Part shown: in pieces, positions 1 to 8,203 of the stretch | Layout: every line of letters begins with the position of its first letter | How positions within the stretch are numbered: the first letter of the stretch is position 1 | Assembly (NCBI GenBank): GCA_949289625.1 | Contig: CASEPH010000344.1 | Location: 1 to 13,665, forward strand | Source: an uncultured Clostridia bacterium | GTDB lineage: Bacteria; Bacillota_A; Clostridia; Oscillospirales; Oscillospiraceae | Reading direction: 5' to 3' | DNA length: 13,665 bases | The notes under the pieces: generated by a model | Database searches by the model: none | Told to the model about the DNA's origin: nothing | What the model saw: only the letters and a program-made list of their open reading frames with translations | Position numbers and translations under genes: made by a program

Positions 1-2
1 CC

Positions 3-1046
3 ATGACCATTCTCACCTCGTTGCTATCTGTATTCTTTTATTTCTTTGCCAGAAAGGCTGCCTATACCGTCTACGCACCCATGTCTGTGGGCGGCATCAT
101 CATTCATCTGGTCATTCTGCTTTGCTGTGAAGGCTTCCACTGGGAAGAACGGGTTGGCAAATTTACCAGTCTAATTGCCGTCTGCTTTTTTCTGCTGACC
201 CTGTTCGCTTTCAGTGCCAAAAGCCTGCGCCGAAGTCTCCACCGCACCAGCGGTGACAAACGGGTGGTCTATCCTGCCGGCATGCAGATGGGTAACTTCC
301 TGCTGGTGACGGGCTTTATTCTGGTCGCTGCCTTTATCTCCAACATCTATCCTATTTTCCATTTGTTCTCCCAGGGCTTTGCCATCGTGCTCCGGTGGCT
401 GATCGCAGCTTTTGCCTTCTTTACTAGCCTTTTTGACCGTCGAACCATCTCCACCCAACCGGAAGAAGAAACCACCACAGAGGTCTCCGCTGAGGATAAC
501 ATCATGAATGTGGAACCCAAGGGAGAGGCAGGCTGGATCACTGCCGCCGTGGAGATCTTCGCCTTCCTCTGCGTACTGGTTTTTTTGATGTACCTAGTCT
601 ATGTAACCATCAAAAAGCTCCGCGCATCCGGCGCGCAGCTTCCCGCGTTCCTGCGGAATCTGCGGGATAAATTCGCACCGGTTCAGGAGGAGGATTACGA
701 GGATGAGGCGGAAAGCCTTTTCGACATGAAGAAAATGCTGTCTGACACCAGAGCCAATATGAAAAAGGCCCTGAAAAAGCTACGGGAACGGCCTCAGCGA
801 TTGGAGGACTTCCCCGACCCCCGTATGAAGATACGTTTTGCCTTTCAGCAGCTTTTGAAAAAGGTGAAGCAGCGGGATCCCGGCGCCTTGTCCAAGACCC
901 CCAACGAGATCTATGACCGGGAATACGCCGGTGAAGCGGATTTCCGGGAGTTTATGGATTACTACAATCAGGCCAAATACTCTGACATAGACTTGCCGGA
1001 AGACGCGGCAGACTGTGCCAAAGCCATTTTAAAACAAAAGCTGTAA
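3..1046 (+). CDS. Multi-pass membrane protein with DUF4129-like C-terminal domain (possibly 5'-truncated)
   Basis: Encodes up to 347 residues. Hydrophobic segments lie near residues 3-20, 24-42, 52-72, 97-118, 124-144 and 180-204, so it is an integral membrane protein with about six helices. An acidic loop (residues 150-170) precedes the last helix. The cytosolic tail (about 205-347) is charged; its final 80 residues (IRFAFQQLLKKVKQRDPGAL, then TPNEIYDREY) resemble the DUF4129 tail of membrane proteins found next to MoxR ATPase, DUF58 and transglutaminase-like genes. That partner set would lie upstream, outside the window, and is only inferred. The ATG is at base 3, so no ribosome binding site is visible and the frame may continue leftward: the true start is uncertain. 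Function is unknown. The gene ends at a strong hairpin shared with proC. Confidence 0.75.
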   Translation: MTILTSLLSVFFYFFARKAAYTVYAPMSVGGIIIHLVILLCCEGFHWEERVGKFTSLIAVCFFLLTLFAFSAKSLRRSLHRTSGDKRVVYPAGMQMGNFLLVTGFILVAAFISNIYPIFHLFSQGFAIVLRWLIAAFAFFTSLFDRRTISTQPEEETTTEVSAEDNIMNVEPKGEAGWITAAVEIFAFLCVLVFLMYLVYVTIKKLRASGAQLPAFLRNLRDKFAPVQEEDYEDEAESLFDMKKMLSDTRANMKKALKKLRERPQRLEDFPDPRMKIRFAFQQLLKKVKQRDPGALSKTPNEIYDREYAGEADFREFMDYYNQAKYSDIDLPEDAADCAKAILKQKL

Positions 1047-1056
1047 GAATTAGAAA

Positions 1057-1095
1057 GCCGGAGATCGCGAACCGCGATCTCCGGCAATACTTTTT
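1057..1095. terminator. Bidirectional hairpin terminator between the DUF4129-like gene and proC
   Basis: A perfect 13-bp stem (1057-1069 with 1073-1085, AAC loop) starts 11 bases after the TAA of the rightward gene and is followed by TTTTT at 1091-1095. Read leftward it follows proC, with a weaker T-rich tail (TTTCTAATTC). Both convergent genes probably end here. Confidence 0.85.
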
Positions 1096-1885
1096 ATTTC
1101 TGAGGCGTGCCAGCCGCATCCACACAGGCCCGCATGGCCTCGATCACTGCGCTGCGCATCCCTCGTTTTTCCAGTTCCGCCACAGCTCGAATGGTGGTTC
1201 CTCCGGGAGAACAAACCTCGTCCTTGAGAACCCCCGGATGCTTTCCGGTCTCCAACACCATTTTTGCCGCCCCCAGCACTGCTTGGGCCGCCAGCTGATA
1301 GGCCTGATCTCTGGGAATCCCGGCATAGCAGCCCCCATCGGCCATGGCTTCGATAAACATATACACATAGGCAGGACTGGACCCGGTCAGGGCCGAGACA
1401 GCATTCATCAGCCGTTCCGGCACCACCGCTGTACCGCCAGCCAGGGAGAACAGCTCCAGGACCTGCTGCTGCTCCGTCCCTGTAATCCCAGGTCCAAAGG
1501 TAAACGCCGTCATACCGGCACGAACTGCCGCTGGAGTATTGGGCATTGCCCGGACGATCTTCCGATCCGTTCCCAGCTTTTGAGCGTAAAATTCCAGCGT
1601 CAAGCCGACGGCAATGGACACGACAATTTGATTTGAACGCAAAACCGGTGCGATTTCCTCCAGCACCTGGGGCATCACAATGGGCTTCACCGCCAGCAGA
1701 ATGAGATCACAGCCCTTTACAGCCTCCGCCGCTGAATCTACCGGTACAGCGCCCGTCCGGGCACACACTGCTTCCAGCTTTCCACGGCTCTGATTGTAGG
1801 CCCACATGGTATTTCTGCTATCCTGACAGAACGCGTCCATCAGAGCGCCGCCCATATTGCCGGTGCCAATGATTCCAATTTTCAA
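1094..1885 (-). CDS. proC: Pyrroline-5-carboxylate reductase
   Basis: Cytosolic NAD(P)H-dependent enzyme that reduces 1-pyrroline-5-carboxylate to L-proline, the last step of proline synthesis. The 263-aa length is normal for the family. The N-terminal Rossmann fold starts at once with GIIGTGNMGGAL (residues 4-15); LLAVKP is at 63-68 and MPNTPAAVRAGMTA at 114-127. The helical C-terminal dimerisation domain has LTGSSPAYVYMFIEAMADGG (166-185) and the signature DEVCSPGGTTIRAV (222-235). The start is TTG at 1883-1885, preceded by GGAGGG seven bases upstream; the protein begins MKIGIIG as family members do, so TTG is well supported. The start overlaps the upstream aminotransferase stop by four bases (TTGA), so the two genes are very probably cotranscribed and translationally coupled. 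Confidence 0.97.
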   Translation of the reverse strand: MKIGIIGTGNMGGALMDAFCQDSRNTMWAYNQSRGKLEAVCARTGAVPVDSAAEAVKGCDLILLAVKPIVMPQVLEEIAPVLRSNQIVVSIAVGLTLEFYAQKLGTDRKIVRAMPNTPAAVRAGMTAFTFGPGITGTEQQQVLELFSLAGGTAVVPERLMNAVSALTGSSPAYVYMFIEAMADGGCYAGIPRDQAYQLAAQAVLGAAKMVLETGKHPGVLKDEVCSPGGTTIRAVAELEKRGMRSAVIEAMRACVDAAGTPQK

Positions 1886-3072
1886 TCTTTATCCCTCCAA
1901 TACGCCGCTGGCAATACGCCGCTGGCAGCGATCCGATCCACGGCCTGCCGCATTTCTTCTTCCGTCCTTACCAACGCAAACCGGACGTAGCCCTCTCCCA
2001 GCTTGCCGAAGGCACTGCCCGGCGTTACCAGGACCCCGGCCCGTTCCAGCAGCGCGATACAGAACTCTTCGCTGGAAGACCAGCTCTCCGGGATTTTAGC
2101 CCAGACAAACATGGTGCCCGCCGGCTTTTTGATCTTCCATCCGATCTTCCCCAGCTCATCCACCAGGAAATCTCTCCGCCGGGTATAGGCTTTCCGAACC
2201 TCCTCCACGCAGCTCTGGTCTCCTGTGATGGCAGCGATGGCGGCCTTCTGCACCGGGAGAAATACACCGAAGTCCAGGTTGGATTTCAGGGTACGAAGGT
2301 TGCCCACCACCTCCCGATTTCCCACGCAGAAGCCAATCCGGGCACCCGCCATACCGTAGGTCTTGGACAAAGAGTTAAACTCCACCCCAACTTCTTTTGC
2401 ACCGGGATGGCGCAAAAAGCTGCCGCAGACAGCACCGTCATAGACCAGCTCAGAATAGGCGTTGTCGTGAATCACGATAATATCGTATTTCTTTGCAAAG
2501 GCGATAAGGTCGTCATAAAAGCTATCCGGAGCCAGAGCGCAGGTAGGGTTATTGGGATAGGACACCACCATCAGCTTGGCCCGGCGGGCCAGATCCTCGG
2601 GAATGGCGTTCAAATCAATGATGTAGTTGTTTTCCTCCAGCAGGGGCATATAGTGCAGTTCTCCGCCGCCCAAAGCTGCGCCATCGGCAAATACTGGGTA
2701 GCAGGGCTCCGGCAAAAGCACCACGTCCCCTTCATTGAGGATGGAAAGGCCGATATGGCTCAGGCCCTCCTGAGACCCCAGCACGCTGGTAATCTCCGTC
2801 TCCGGATCCAACTCCACCCCATAGCGTCTTTGATACCACTGGGCCACTGCCTCCAGCAGTTCCGGCCGATCCACAATGGCGTAGATATAGTTTTCCGGCT
2901 TCTGGGTCTCTTCACTGAGCACTTTCATAATATGAGGCGCCGGAGGAATGTTTGGAGCACCAATAGACAAATCAATCACCGTCTGGCCTCGCGCTTCTAC
3001 CGCAGTCCGACGATTTTTTAACACGGTAAACACAGACTCCCCAAACCGATCCATACGTTTTGAAAATTCCAT
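1882..3072 (-). CDS. PLP-dependent class I/II aminotransferase (LL-diaminopimelate aminotransferase-like)
   Basis: Fold-type I aminotransferase using pyridoxal phosphate. Residues numbered from the upstream ATG (3081): the PLP Schiff-base lysine is Lys240 in SLSKTYGMAGARIGF, the cofactor-binding YPNNPTC is at 175-181, HDNAYSEL (205-212) supplies the Asp and Tyr, and Arg367 in GYVRFALV would bind the substrate carboxylate. Length (about 396-399 aa) is normal. Overall it resembles the LL-diaminopimelate/alanine/aspartate aminotransferases of Clostridia; the substrate cannot be fixed from sequence. Two in-frame ATGs exist. At 3081 the AAGGG is only one base away, at 3072 (protein starting MEFSKRM) about ten bases away, so 3072 is preferred. 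It is the first gene of an operon with proC. Its last nine or so residues lie in a shifted frame caused by a 14-bp tandem duplication. Confidence 0.93.
   Translation of the reverse strand: MEFSKRMDRFGESVFTVLKNRRTAVEARGQTVIDLSIGAPNIPPAPHIMKVLSEETQKPENYIYAIVDRPELLEAVAQWYQRRYGVELDPETEITSVLGSQEGLSHIGLSILNEGDVVLLPEPCYPVFADGAALGGGELHYMPLLEENNYIIDLNAIPEDLARRAKLMVVSYPNNPTCALAPDSFYDDLIAFAKKYDIIVIHDNAYSELVYDGAVCGSFLRHPGAKEVGVEFNSLSKTYGMAGARIGFCVGNREVVGNLRTLKSNLDFGVFLPVQKAAIAAITGDQSCVEEVRKAYTRRRDFLVDELGKIGWKIKKPAGTMFVWAKIPESWSSSEEFCIALLERAGVLVTPGSAFGKLGEGYVRFALVRTEEEMRQAVDRIAASGVLPAAYWRDKD
1899..1926. repeat. Perfect 14-bp tandem duplication at the 3' end of the aminotransferase gene
   Basis: AATACGCCGCTGGC occurs twice head to tail (1899-1912, 1913-1926). 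Fourteen is not a multiple of three, so the second copy changes the reading frame of the gene end. With one copy the protein would end ...AASGVLEG at a TAA four bases before the proC start codon. With two copies it reads ...AASGVLPAAYWRDKD and stops at the TGA overlapping proC. Confidence 0.9.
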
Positions 3073-3104
3073 AGCTTTCATACCCTTACTTTTAGATTTC
3101 TATT

Positions 3105-3133
3105 ATCATACCACAGGGTCAAACCATTGGCAA
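3105..3133 (-). promoter_or_regulatory. Sigma-A type promoter of the aminotransferase-proC operon
   Basis: Read leftward: TTGCCA (3133-3128), a 17-bp spacer, TATGAT (3110-3105). The -10 lies about 25-35 bp before the start codons at 3081 and 3072. It is back to back with the MerR operon promoter in a short intergenic region. Confidence 0.7.
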
Positions 3134-3176
3134 GGGCTCCCCTTTTTTGTTTTTCCATATTTTTTGCAAGAACCTC

Positions 3177-3207
3177 TTGACCTTCCCCCCGCTGGAAGGT
3201 ATATAAT
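3177..3207 (+). promoter_or_regulatory. MerR-type promoter and operator (19-bp spacer with dyad)
   Basis: TTGACC (3177-3182) and TATAAT (3202-3207) are 19 bp apart, longer than the optimum and typical of promoters activated by MerR proteins through DNA untwisting. Inside lies a perfect 7-7-7 dyad, ACCTTCC (3180-3186) and GGAAGGT (3194-3200). From memory, this closely matches the CueR box of E. coli copA in both arms and spacing. The first gene downstream encodes a MerR protein, so autoregulation is likely. Confidence 0.85.
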
Positions 3208-3229
3208 AACCCACGAAAGGAGGATGTGC

Positions 3230-3871
3230 ATGCGGATTCAAGAGGTGGAACCTCTGACCGGTATTACGAAGAAAAATATCCGGTTCTATGAGCAAGAGGG
3301 TCTATTACATCCAAGGCGTCTGAGTACCAACGGCTACCGGGATTATTCGGACACAGAGGTATTACTGCTGCGGCAGATCCGGCTCCTGCGTCAGCTGGGC
3401 GTCCCCCTGGAAGAGATTCGTCGGATGCAAGATGGTGCGTTAACTGTTGGAGACGCAATGACCAGACAGGGGATTTTTCTTCAGCGAGAGATTCGAAACC
3501 TGGAGCTATGCGTCTCCCTCTGTCAGCAGATGGAGACGCTGAACCTGGCGCTGAGCAGTCTGGACCCTAATCCGTATTTGGAAGAAATGGAACAACTCAA
3601 ACAGAAAGGAGCCCGTTTTATGGATCACCGAAATCAAGATGTCAGCAAAAAGGTGGCCCCATCGGTGATTTCCGCTCTGGTCATGATTCTTATGATGGTC
3701 GGGATTATTGGAATCCTGATATGGGCCCAAACAGTAGACCCCATTCCCCTGCCCATCTGGCTGTTTCTGGCCTTCTTTCCTGCCGTTGTCTGCGTCGGTG
3801 TGCTGCTGGCCCTTCGGAGCAGATGGAAGGAACTCAAGCAGGGGAACGAAGAAAACATAGACAAATATTAA
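3230..3871 (+). CDS. MerR-family transcriptional regulator with two C-terminal transmembrane helices
   Basis: The 213-aa protein starts at the ATG at 3230, six bases after a perfect AAAGGAGG (3216-3223); an ATG two codons upstream abuts that site and is rejected. Residues 1-70 form the winged helix-turn-helix of MerR proteins (VEPLTGITKKNIRFYEQEGL, then NGYRDYSDTE). A long dimerisation helix follows (about 75-110). Residues 143-167 and 174-196 are two strongly hydrophobic stretches joined by a short Pro-rich turn, so the protein is predicted to be membrane-anchored, with DNA-binding domain and tail both cytosolic. The cysteine pair used by CueR-type metal sensors after the dimerisation helix is absent; there is only a Cys94-x3-Cys98 pair inside the helix. 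The ligand is therefore unknown. It is cotranscribed with the YbjQ-like gene 18 bases downstream. Confidence 0.9.
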   Translation: MRIQEVEPLTGITKKNIRFYEQEGLLHPRRLSTNGYRDYSDTEVLLLRQIRLLRQLGVPLEEIRRMQDGALTVGDAMTRQGIFLQREIRNLELCVSLCQQMETLNLALSSLDPNPYLEEMEQLKQKGARFMDHRNQDVSKKVAPSVISALVMILMMVGIIGILIWAQTVDPIPLPIWLFLAFFPAVVCVGVLLALRSRWKELKQGNEENIDKY

Positions 3872-3889
3872 AAGGAAGGAGTATCCTAG

Positions 3890-4204
3890 ATGCAGCTCTT
3901 GAATATTCATTACATTCCCGGCAAAGAAATAGAAGCCCTTGGCCTGGTCAAAGGCTCTGTGGTCCAGTCCAAGCATCTGGGCAAGGACTTTATGGCAGGC
4001 ATGAAAACTTTGGTGGGCGGCGAAATCACCGGCTATACCCAAATGCTGGACGAGGCCAGAAAGATCGCCACCAAACGGATGGTAGACGAAGCCGTGGCCC
4101 TGGGGGCCGACGCGATCCTCAACATCCGATACACCTCTTCCTCTGTGATGCAGGGCGCCGCAGAGGTCACTGCCTATGGTACCGCTGTGAGAATCAAAGT
4201 ATAA
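3890..4204 (+). CDS. YbjQ/UPF0145 family protein (heavy-metal-binding-domain annotation)
   Basis: A 104-aa cytosolic protein spanning the whole UPF0145 (YbjQ, DUF74) family. Recognisable parts are the N-terminal strand with GLVKGSVVQSKHLGKDF (38-ish span, residues 18-34), GGEITGYTQMLDEARKIATK (43-62) and the conserved ALGADAILNIRY (70-81), followed by a strand ending AVRIKV. Known members form small pentameric rings; databases often call them putative heavy-metal-binding, but no biochemical function is established. It has a strong GGAAGGAG site eight bases before the ATG and lies 18 bases after the MerR gene, so both are likely driven by the same MerR-type promoter. A hairpin terminator follows. 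No metal-ligand motif such as CxxC or a His cluster is seen. Confidence 0.9.
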   Translation: MQLLNIHYIPGKEIEALGLVKGSVVQSKHLGKDFMAGMKTLVGGEITGYTQMLDEARKIATKRMVDEAVALGADAILNIRYTSSSVMQGAAEVTAYGTAVRIKV

Positions 4205-4228
4205 CCCCTGATACTATAGTACAACATA

Positions 4229-4264
4229 ACCTGTCCTCTCTTGTAGAGGGCAGGTTTTTCTTTG
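4229..4264 (+). terminator. Intrinsic terminator of the MerR-YbjQ operon
   Basis: An 11-bp stem (4229-4239 with 4245-4255, one G-U pair, CTTGT loop) is followed by TTTTTCTTT, 24 bases after the ybjQ-like stop. The rest of the gap to the clpB promoter (about 4265-4354) shows nothing further that I recognise. Confidence 0.85.
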
Positions 4265-4354
4265 TGAATCAACGGGTCCCCCTCTTTGGTTTTGGTTCCA
4301 ATTCTGCGCTTAACAATCAGTAAATGAAGTTCATAAATGATTTACAAATTCCTA

Positions 4355-4383
4355 TTGACAAACCGGGAATTAAGCGGTACTAT
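4355..4383 (+). promoter_or_regulatory. Sigma-A promoter of clpB
   Basis: TTGACA (4355-4360), a 17-bp spacer and TACTAT (4378-4383). Transcription would start near 4390, just before the CIRCE element. Confidence 0.85.
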
Positions 4384-4397
4384 GAGCATAAGAAGAA

Positions 4398-4424
4398 TTA
4401 GCACTCTCCTTGACCGAGTGCTAA
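4398..4424 (+). promoter_or_regulatory. CIRCE element (HrcA operator)
   Basis: TTAGCACTC (4398-4406), nine bases, GAGTGCTAA (4416-4424): an exact match to the CIRCE consensus. HrcA binding here blocks transcription and is relieved on heat shock. It lies in the leader just after the expected transcription start and about 30 bases before the clpB start codon. clpB in this organism therefore belongs to the HrcA regulon; no CtsR site was seen beside it. Confidence 0.97.
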
Positions 4425-4455
4425 AGTCAAGGTATCCCAGAAAGGAAGCTGCATT

Positions 4456-7062
4456 ATGAATGTACAGAAATTGACGCAAAAATCCATGGAAGCCATTCAG
4501 TTGGCCCAAAATATTGCATCCGAACACGATAATCAGCAGATTGAGCAATGCCACGTGCTGCTGGCGCTATTGCAGCAGGATGGAGGTCTTGTCCCCCAAC
4601 TGCTGACCAAGATGGGCATTACGGTACCCTCGGTGATTGCCGCAACCCAGGAGCTGGTGGCACAGCTTCCGGCAGTAACAGGGTCCGGCCGGGAGATGGA
4701 CAAGGTCTATATCAACCGGGACGTGGACGCTGCCCTTACAGAGGCGGAACACATCGCCGAGAGCATGAAGGACGACTTCGTCTCAGTGGAGCACATTCTG
4801 CTGGGTCTCATCGCTAAGGCCAACAGCCGCATGAAAAAGCTGTTTGAAACCTACCGCATCGACAGCGAAGCCTGCCTCAAGACCCTCCAGTCCATCCGAG
4901 GCAGTGCCCGAGTCACCACAGACAATCCAGAAGGCACTTACGATGCCCTCAATAAATACGGCACCGATTTGGTGAAACAAGCCAAGGACAAAAAAATGGA
5001 TCCAGTCATTGGCCGGGACGAGGAAATCCGAAATGTAATTCGGATTCTATCCCGGAAGAGTAAGAACAATCCCGTTCTCATCGGTGAGCCTGGCGTGGGC
5101 AAAACCGCTATTGTAGAGGGCCTTGCTCAGCGGATTGTCCGGGGAGACGTGCCCAAGAACCTCCAGGACAAGACCGTGTTTTCTCTGGATATGGGTGCAT
5201 TGGTAGCCGGCGCCAAATACCGCGGCGAATTTGAGGAGCGGTTGAAGGCTGTCCTCAACGAGGTAAAGAACAGCGAGGGACAGATCATTCTGTTCATCGA
5301 TGAGCTCCACACCATCGTCGGAGCCGGAAAGACGGAAGGCAGCATGGACGCCGGAAACCTGCTTAAGCCCATGCTGGCCCGTGGCGAACTGCACTGCATT
5401 GGTGCCACCACCCTGGATGAATACCGGCAGTATATTGAAAAAGACGCTGCTTTGGAACGGCGGTTCCAGACGGTCATGGTAAACGAACCCACGGTGGAGG
5501 ACACCGTCGCTATTCTCCGCGGCCTGAAGGAGCGTTACGAGGTGTTCCATGGCGTCAAGATCACAGATCCGGCTATCGTGGCTGCCGCTACCCTCTCCAA
5601 TCGGTATATCACCGACCGCTTCCTGCCGGACAAAGCCATCGACTTGATCGATGAGGCCTGTGCCATGATCCGTACTGAGATGGACTCCATGCCCACAGAA
5701 CTGGATCGGGTACGCCGGAAGATTATTCAGATGGAGATCGAAGAAGCCGCTTTGAAGAAAGAAAGCGATACCCTCTCCGAAGGTCGTCTGGCAGAGCTCC
5801 AGAAGGAGCTGGCTGAGGAGCGAGATACTTTCAAAACTATGCAGGCCCAGTGGGAAAATGAGAAAAACGATATTGGCCGGGTCCAGAAGCTTCGGGAAGA
5901 AATCGAAAAGCTGGGCCGTCAAATTGAAGAAGCAGAGCAGAACTATGATCTGGAGCACGCTGCCGAGCTGAAATACGGAAAACTGCCAGAGGCGAAAAAG
6001 GCTTTGGCAGAGGCGGAGCAGGCAGCCCAGGGTGAAAAGTCCAATCAGCTTCTGCGGGACAAGGTCACGGAGGACGAGATCGCCCGAATCATCGAACGGT
6101 GGACCGGTATCCCGGTGGCCAAGCTAGTGGAGGGTGAAAAGGAAAAGCTACTCCATCTGGAAGATACCCTGCACAAGCGGGTCATCGGCCAGGACGAAGC
6201 GGTTCGATCCGTCTCTGAGGCCATTATGCGTTCCCGGGCCGGCATTCAGGACCCGGATCGGCCCATCGGCAGCTTTATGTTCCTGGGTCCCACCGGCGTG
6301 GGTAAAACAGAGCTGGCCAAAGCCCTGGCGGAATGCCTGTTCGACGATGAGAAGAACTTGGTTCGGATCGACATGTCCGAATATATGGAGAAGTACAGCG
6401 TATCCCGACTCATCGGAGCACCTCCCGGATATGTGGGCTACGAAGAAGGCGGCCAGCTCACCGAAGCTGTCCGACGTCGCCCCTACTCTGTGGTATTGTT
6501 CGACGAGGTGGAAAAGGCCCATCCTGACGTGTTTAACGTTCTGCTGCAGGTGTTGGATGACGGACGTATCACGGATTCCCAGGGTCGCACTGTGGATTTC
6601 AAGAACACCATCATCATCCTGACCTCCAATCTGGGGTCCCAGTATCTTCTGGATGGTATTGGCCCTGACGGCTCCATCACCGAGGAAGCAAAATCCCAGG
6701 TGAATCTGCTGCTGAAAAAGAGCTTCCGTCCTGAGTTCCTGAACCGGCTGGATGAGATTGTATTCTACAAGCCTCTGACCAGAGAAAACATCACTGGTAT
6801 CATCGACCTGCAGATCGCAGATCTGAACCGTCGGCTGGCCAACCAGCAGCTGCGCTGCGATGTAACCCCGGCGGCCAAGAGTTTCATTATCGACGCCTCC
6901 TACGATCCGCTCTATGGCGCCCGTCCTCTGCGCCGTTATGTCCAGCATACCGTGGAAACCCTGATCGCCAAACAGATTTTGGTGGGCGAAGTGGCCCCCG
7001 GCAGCGTCATGAAAGTGGACGTGACGGGAGACGAGCTTACTGTCACTGTGCAGTCCGCTTAA
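4456..7062 (+). CDS. clpB: ATP-dependent chaperone ClpB
   Basis: Hexameric cytosolic AAA+ disaggregase that works with DnaK to rescue aggregated proteins after heat stress. At 868 aa it has the full family length. Domains in order: N-terminal repeat domain (about 1-150); first nucleotide-binding domain with Walker A GEPGVGKT (210-217) and Walker B ILFIDE (278-283); a long coiled-coil middle domain (about 405-530, rich in Glu/Lys/Leu), which marks ClpB rather than ClpA or ClpC; second nucleotide-binding domain with Walker A GPTGVGKT (611-618), Walker B VVLFDE (679-684) and sensor region ILTSNLGS. The C-terminal part has [18 protein letters not shown] and [11 protein letters not shown]. No ClpP-docking loop stands out. 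The start ATG has an AAAGGAA site nearby. Control is by a dedicated promoter and a CIRCE element. Confidence 0.98.
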   Translation: MNVQKLTQKSMEAIQLAQNIASEHDNQQIEQCHVLLALLQQDGGLVPQLLTKMGITVPSVIAATQELVAQLPAVTGSGREMDKVYINRDVDAALTEAEHIAESMKDDFVSVEHILLGLIAKANSRMKKLFETYRIDSEACLKTLQSIRGSARVTTDNPEGTYDALNKYGTDLVKQAKDKKMDPVIGRDEEIRNVIRILSRKSKNNPVLIGEPGVGKTAIVEGLAQRIVRGDVPKNLQDKTVFSLDMGALVAGAKYRGEFEERLKAVLNEVKNSEGQIILFIDELHTIVGAGKTEGSMDAGNLLKPMLARGELHCIGATTLDEYRQYIEKDAALERRFQTVMVNEPTVEDTVAILRGLKERYEVFHGVKITDPAIVAAATLSNRYITDRFLPDKAIDLIDEACAMIRTEMDSMPTELDRVRRKIIQMEIEEAALKKESDTLSEGRLAELQKELAEERDTFKTMQAQWENEKNDIGRVQKLREEIEKLGRQIEEAEQNYDLEHAAELKYGKLPEAKKALAEAEQAAQGEKSNQLLRDKVTEDEIARIIERWTGIPVAKLVEGEKEKLLHLEDTLHKRVIGQDEAVRSVSEAIMRSRAGIQDPDRPIGSFMFLGPTGVGKTELAKALAECLFDDEKNLVRIDMSEYMEKYSVSRLIGAPPGYVGYEEGGQLTEAVRRRPYSVVLFDEVEKAHPDVFNVLLQVLDDGRITDSQGRTVDFKNTIIILTSNLGSQYLLDGIGPDGSITEEAKSQVNLLLKKSFRPEFLNRLDEIVFYKPLTRENITGIIDLQIADLNRRLANQQLRCDVTPAAKSFIIDASYDPLYGARPLRRYVQHTVETLIAKQILVGEVAPGSVMKVDVTGDELTVTVQSA

Positions 7063-7071
7063 GCAACAATG

Positions 7072-7117
7072 CAAAAATGCCCTGGAGGGAAACCGTTTGG
7101 TTTTCCTCCAGGGTTTT
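7072..7117. terminator. Bidirectional terminator between clpB and the FkbM-type gene
   Basis: A 15-bp stem with one G-U pair (7080-7094 with 7099-7113, GTTT loop) is followed by TTTT rightward; leftward the hairpin is followed by GCATTTTTGC. It serves both convergent genes, whose stops are only 61 bases apart. Confidence 0.88.
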
Positions 7118-7123
7118 CTCCAT

Positions 7124-8185
7124 TCATTCGCCTTCCGGGTAAACAGCGTAAAGCAGGATTTCCCAGGCCGGCAGACTGCGGTTGCGTCGCAGATACATTC
7201 TGTACCCAGGACACAACTGCTCCAGTAGCAGGGGCAGCGTAATCATGTCCTCCGGTTTGTGATAGACACTGATACACAGTTTGGGATGGAACGTATTAAG
7301 TGTTTTTTGCATGCCCAGCAGCGTTTCCGCTTCTGCCCCTTCCACATCCATCTTGACATAGGTAAAGGGTTTATCAAGGACATCCACCGGCAGTGCATCC
7401 ACCGTATGAAGGTGCGAATACTTTCCCGGCAGATCCGGTTTTTTTCCACAGCTGCGTCCGCCTTTTCCGGTAAACGTCAGCGTGGCGGCATGATCCCAAC
7501 TGGCAAAGCTGTGGAGCGTAACCCGAGGCAGCTGAGCCGTCTTCTCTGCCAGCTTCCGGTAGTTGTGTTCATCCGGCTCCACCGCGTCAATGGAGGTATA
7601 TTCCCCTGCCGTTTGAACCAGGAAGTCATAAATGGTGTCGCCATCGTATGCGCCCAGATCCAGATACCGTTCCTCTTTCCCAAGTCGAAGCAGCTGCATA
7701 TCCTCATGCCGGAGGGTATCTGCCTGAAAGTGCGCCTGAATCTCCCCAGTCAGCTTGGCCCGCAGCATGGTATCAAAAACCTTCCTGGACTGTGCATCTC
7801 CCAGTAGCTCCCGCGCCTCGGCAATGCGTTTTGTGTTGTTTTGCAGATACTCCGGTGTGAGCAACGTTCCACCCAGCAGAGGCAAGTCCGGCACAAGAAC
7901 CAAATGTTCCCGGGACAGCGACAAAATTCTATTGAGGACATCCTCCCGCTGGGTCCCAAAGGCCAGCAGAATCACTGCATCCGGATACCGCCGGAGGATT
8001 TCTCGATGGGACAACACGGGATAATCGCAAAACAGCCCGTGATACGGCCTGTCGTCGCTGGAAAAGAAGCCTGTAATTTTGACGCCATATTTCTGACACA
8101 GTCCCAGCAGCTTTTCTGCGCCGTTACCGGTACCGTAGATCAAGATCGGCTCCGTCAAAAGCTGCAAATACCACCAGAGAAACAT
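7124..8185 (-). CDS. FkbM-family SAM-dependent methyltransferase with N-terminal Rossmann-like domain
   Basis: The 353-aa protein appears to have two domains. Residues about 13-105 look like a nucleotide-binding Rossmann fold (ILIYGTGNGAEKLL at 14-27, then GVKITGFFSSD and DAVILLAFGT), as seen fused to FkbM domains in other Clostridia. Residues about 165-345 form the FkbM methyltransferase domain: SAM-binding motif YLDLGAYDGDT (174-184), acidic motif IDAVEPDEHN (199-208) and the family hallmark VKMDVEGAEAETLLGM (277-292). FkbM proteins O-methylate sugars or secondary metabolites; the acceptor here is unknown. The ATG at 8185 has AGGGGTG six to seven bases upstream. The gene sits just after the thiolase terminator, with only 63 bases between the thiolase stop and its start, and no clear promoter of its own. 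Expression may depend on read-through or on a promoter inside the thiolase gene. Confidence 0.88.
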   Translation of the reverse strand: MFLWWYLQLLTEPILIYGTGNGAEKLLGLCQKYGVKITGFFSSDDRPYHGLFCDYPVLSHREILRRYPDAVILLAFGTQREDVLNRILSLSREHLVLVPDLPLLGGTLLTPEYLQNNTKRIAEARELLGDAQSRKVFDTMLRAKLTGEIQAHFQADTLRHEDMQLLRLGKEERYLDLGAYDGDTIYDFLVQTAGEYTSIDAVEPDEHNYRKLAEKTAQLPRVTLHSFASWDHAATLTFTGKGGRSCGKKPDLPGKYSHLHTVDALPVDVLDKPFTYVKMDVEGAEAETLLGMQKTLNTFHPKLCISVYHKPEDMITLPLLLEQLCPGYRMYLRRNRSLPAWEILLYAVYPEGE

Positions 8186-8203
8186 CCAACTTCACCCCTT
8201 TAC

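Noticed and set aside
3230..3871. Copper-sensing CueR orthologue
   Set aside because: The operator is CueR-like, but the protein lacks the paired cysteines after the dimerisation helix and carries membrane helices instead.
5047..7074. Leftward open frames of about 300 codons opposite clpB
   Set aside because: Antisense shadows of an intact ClpB; no ribosome binding sites or family resemblance.
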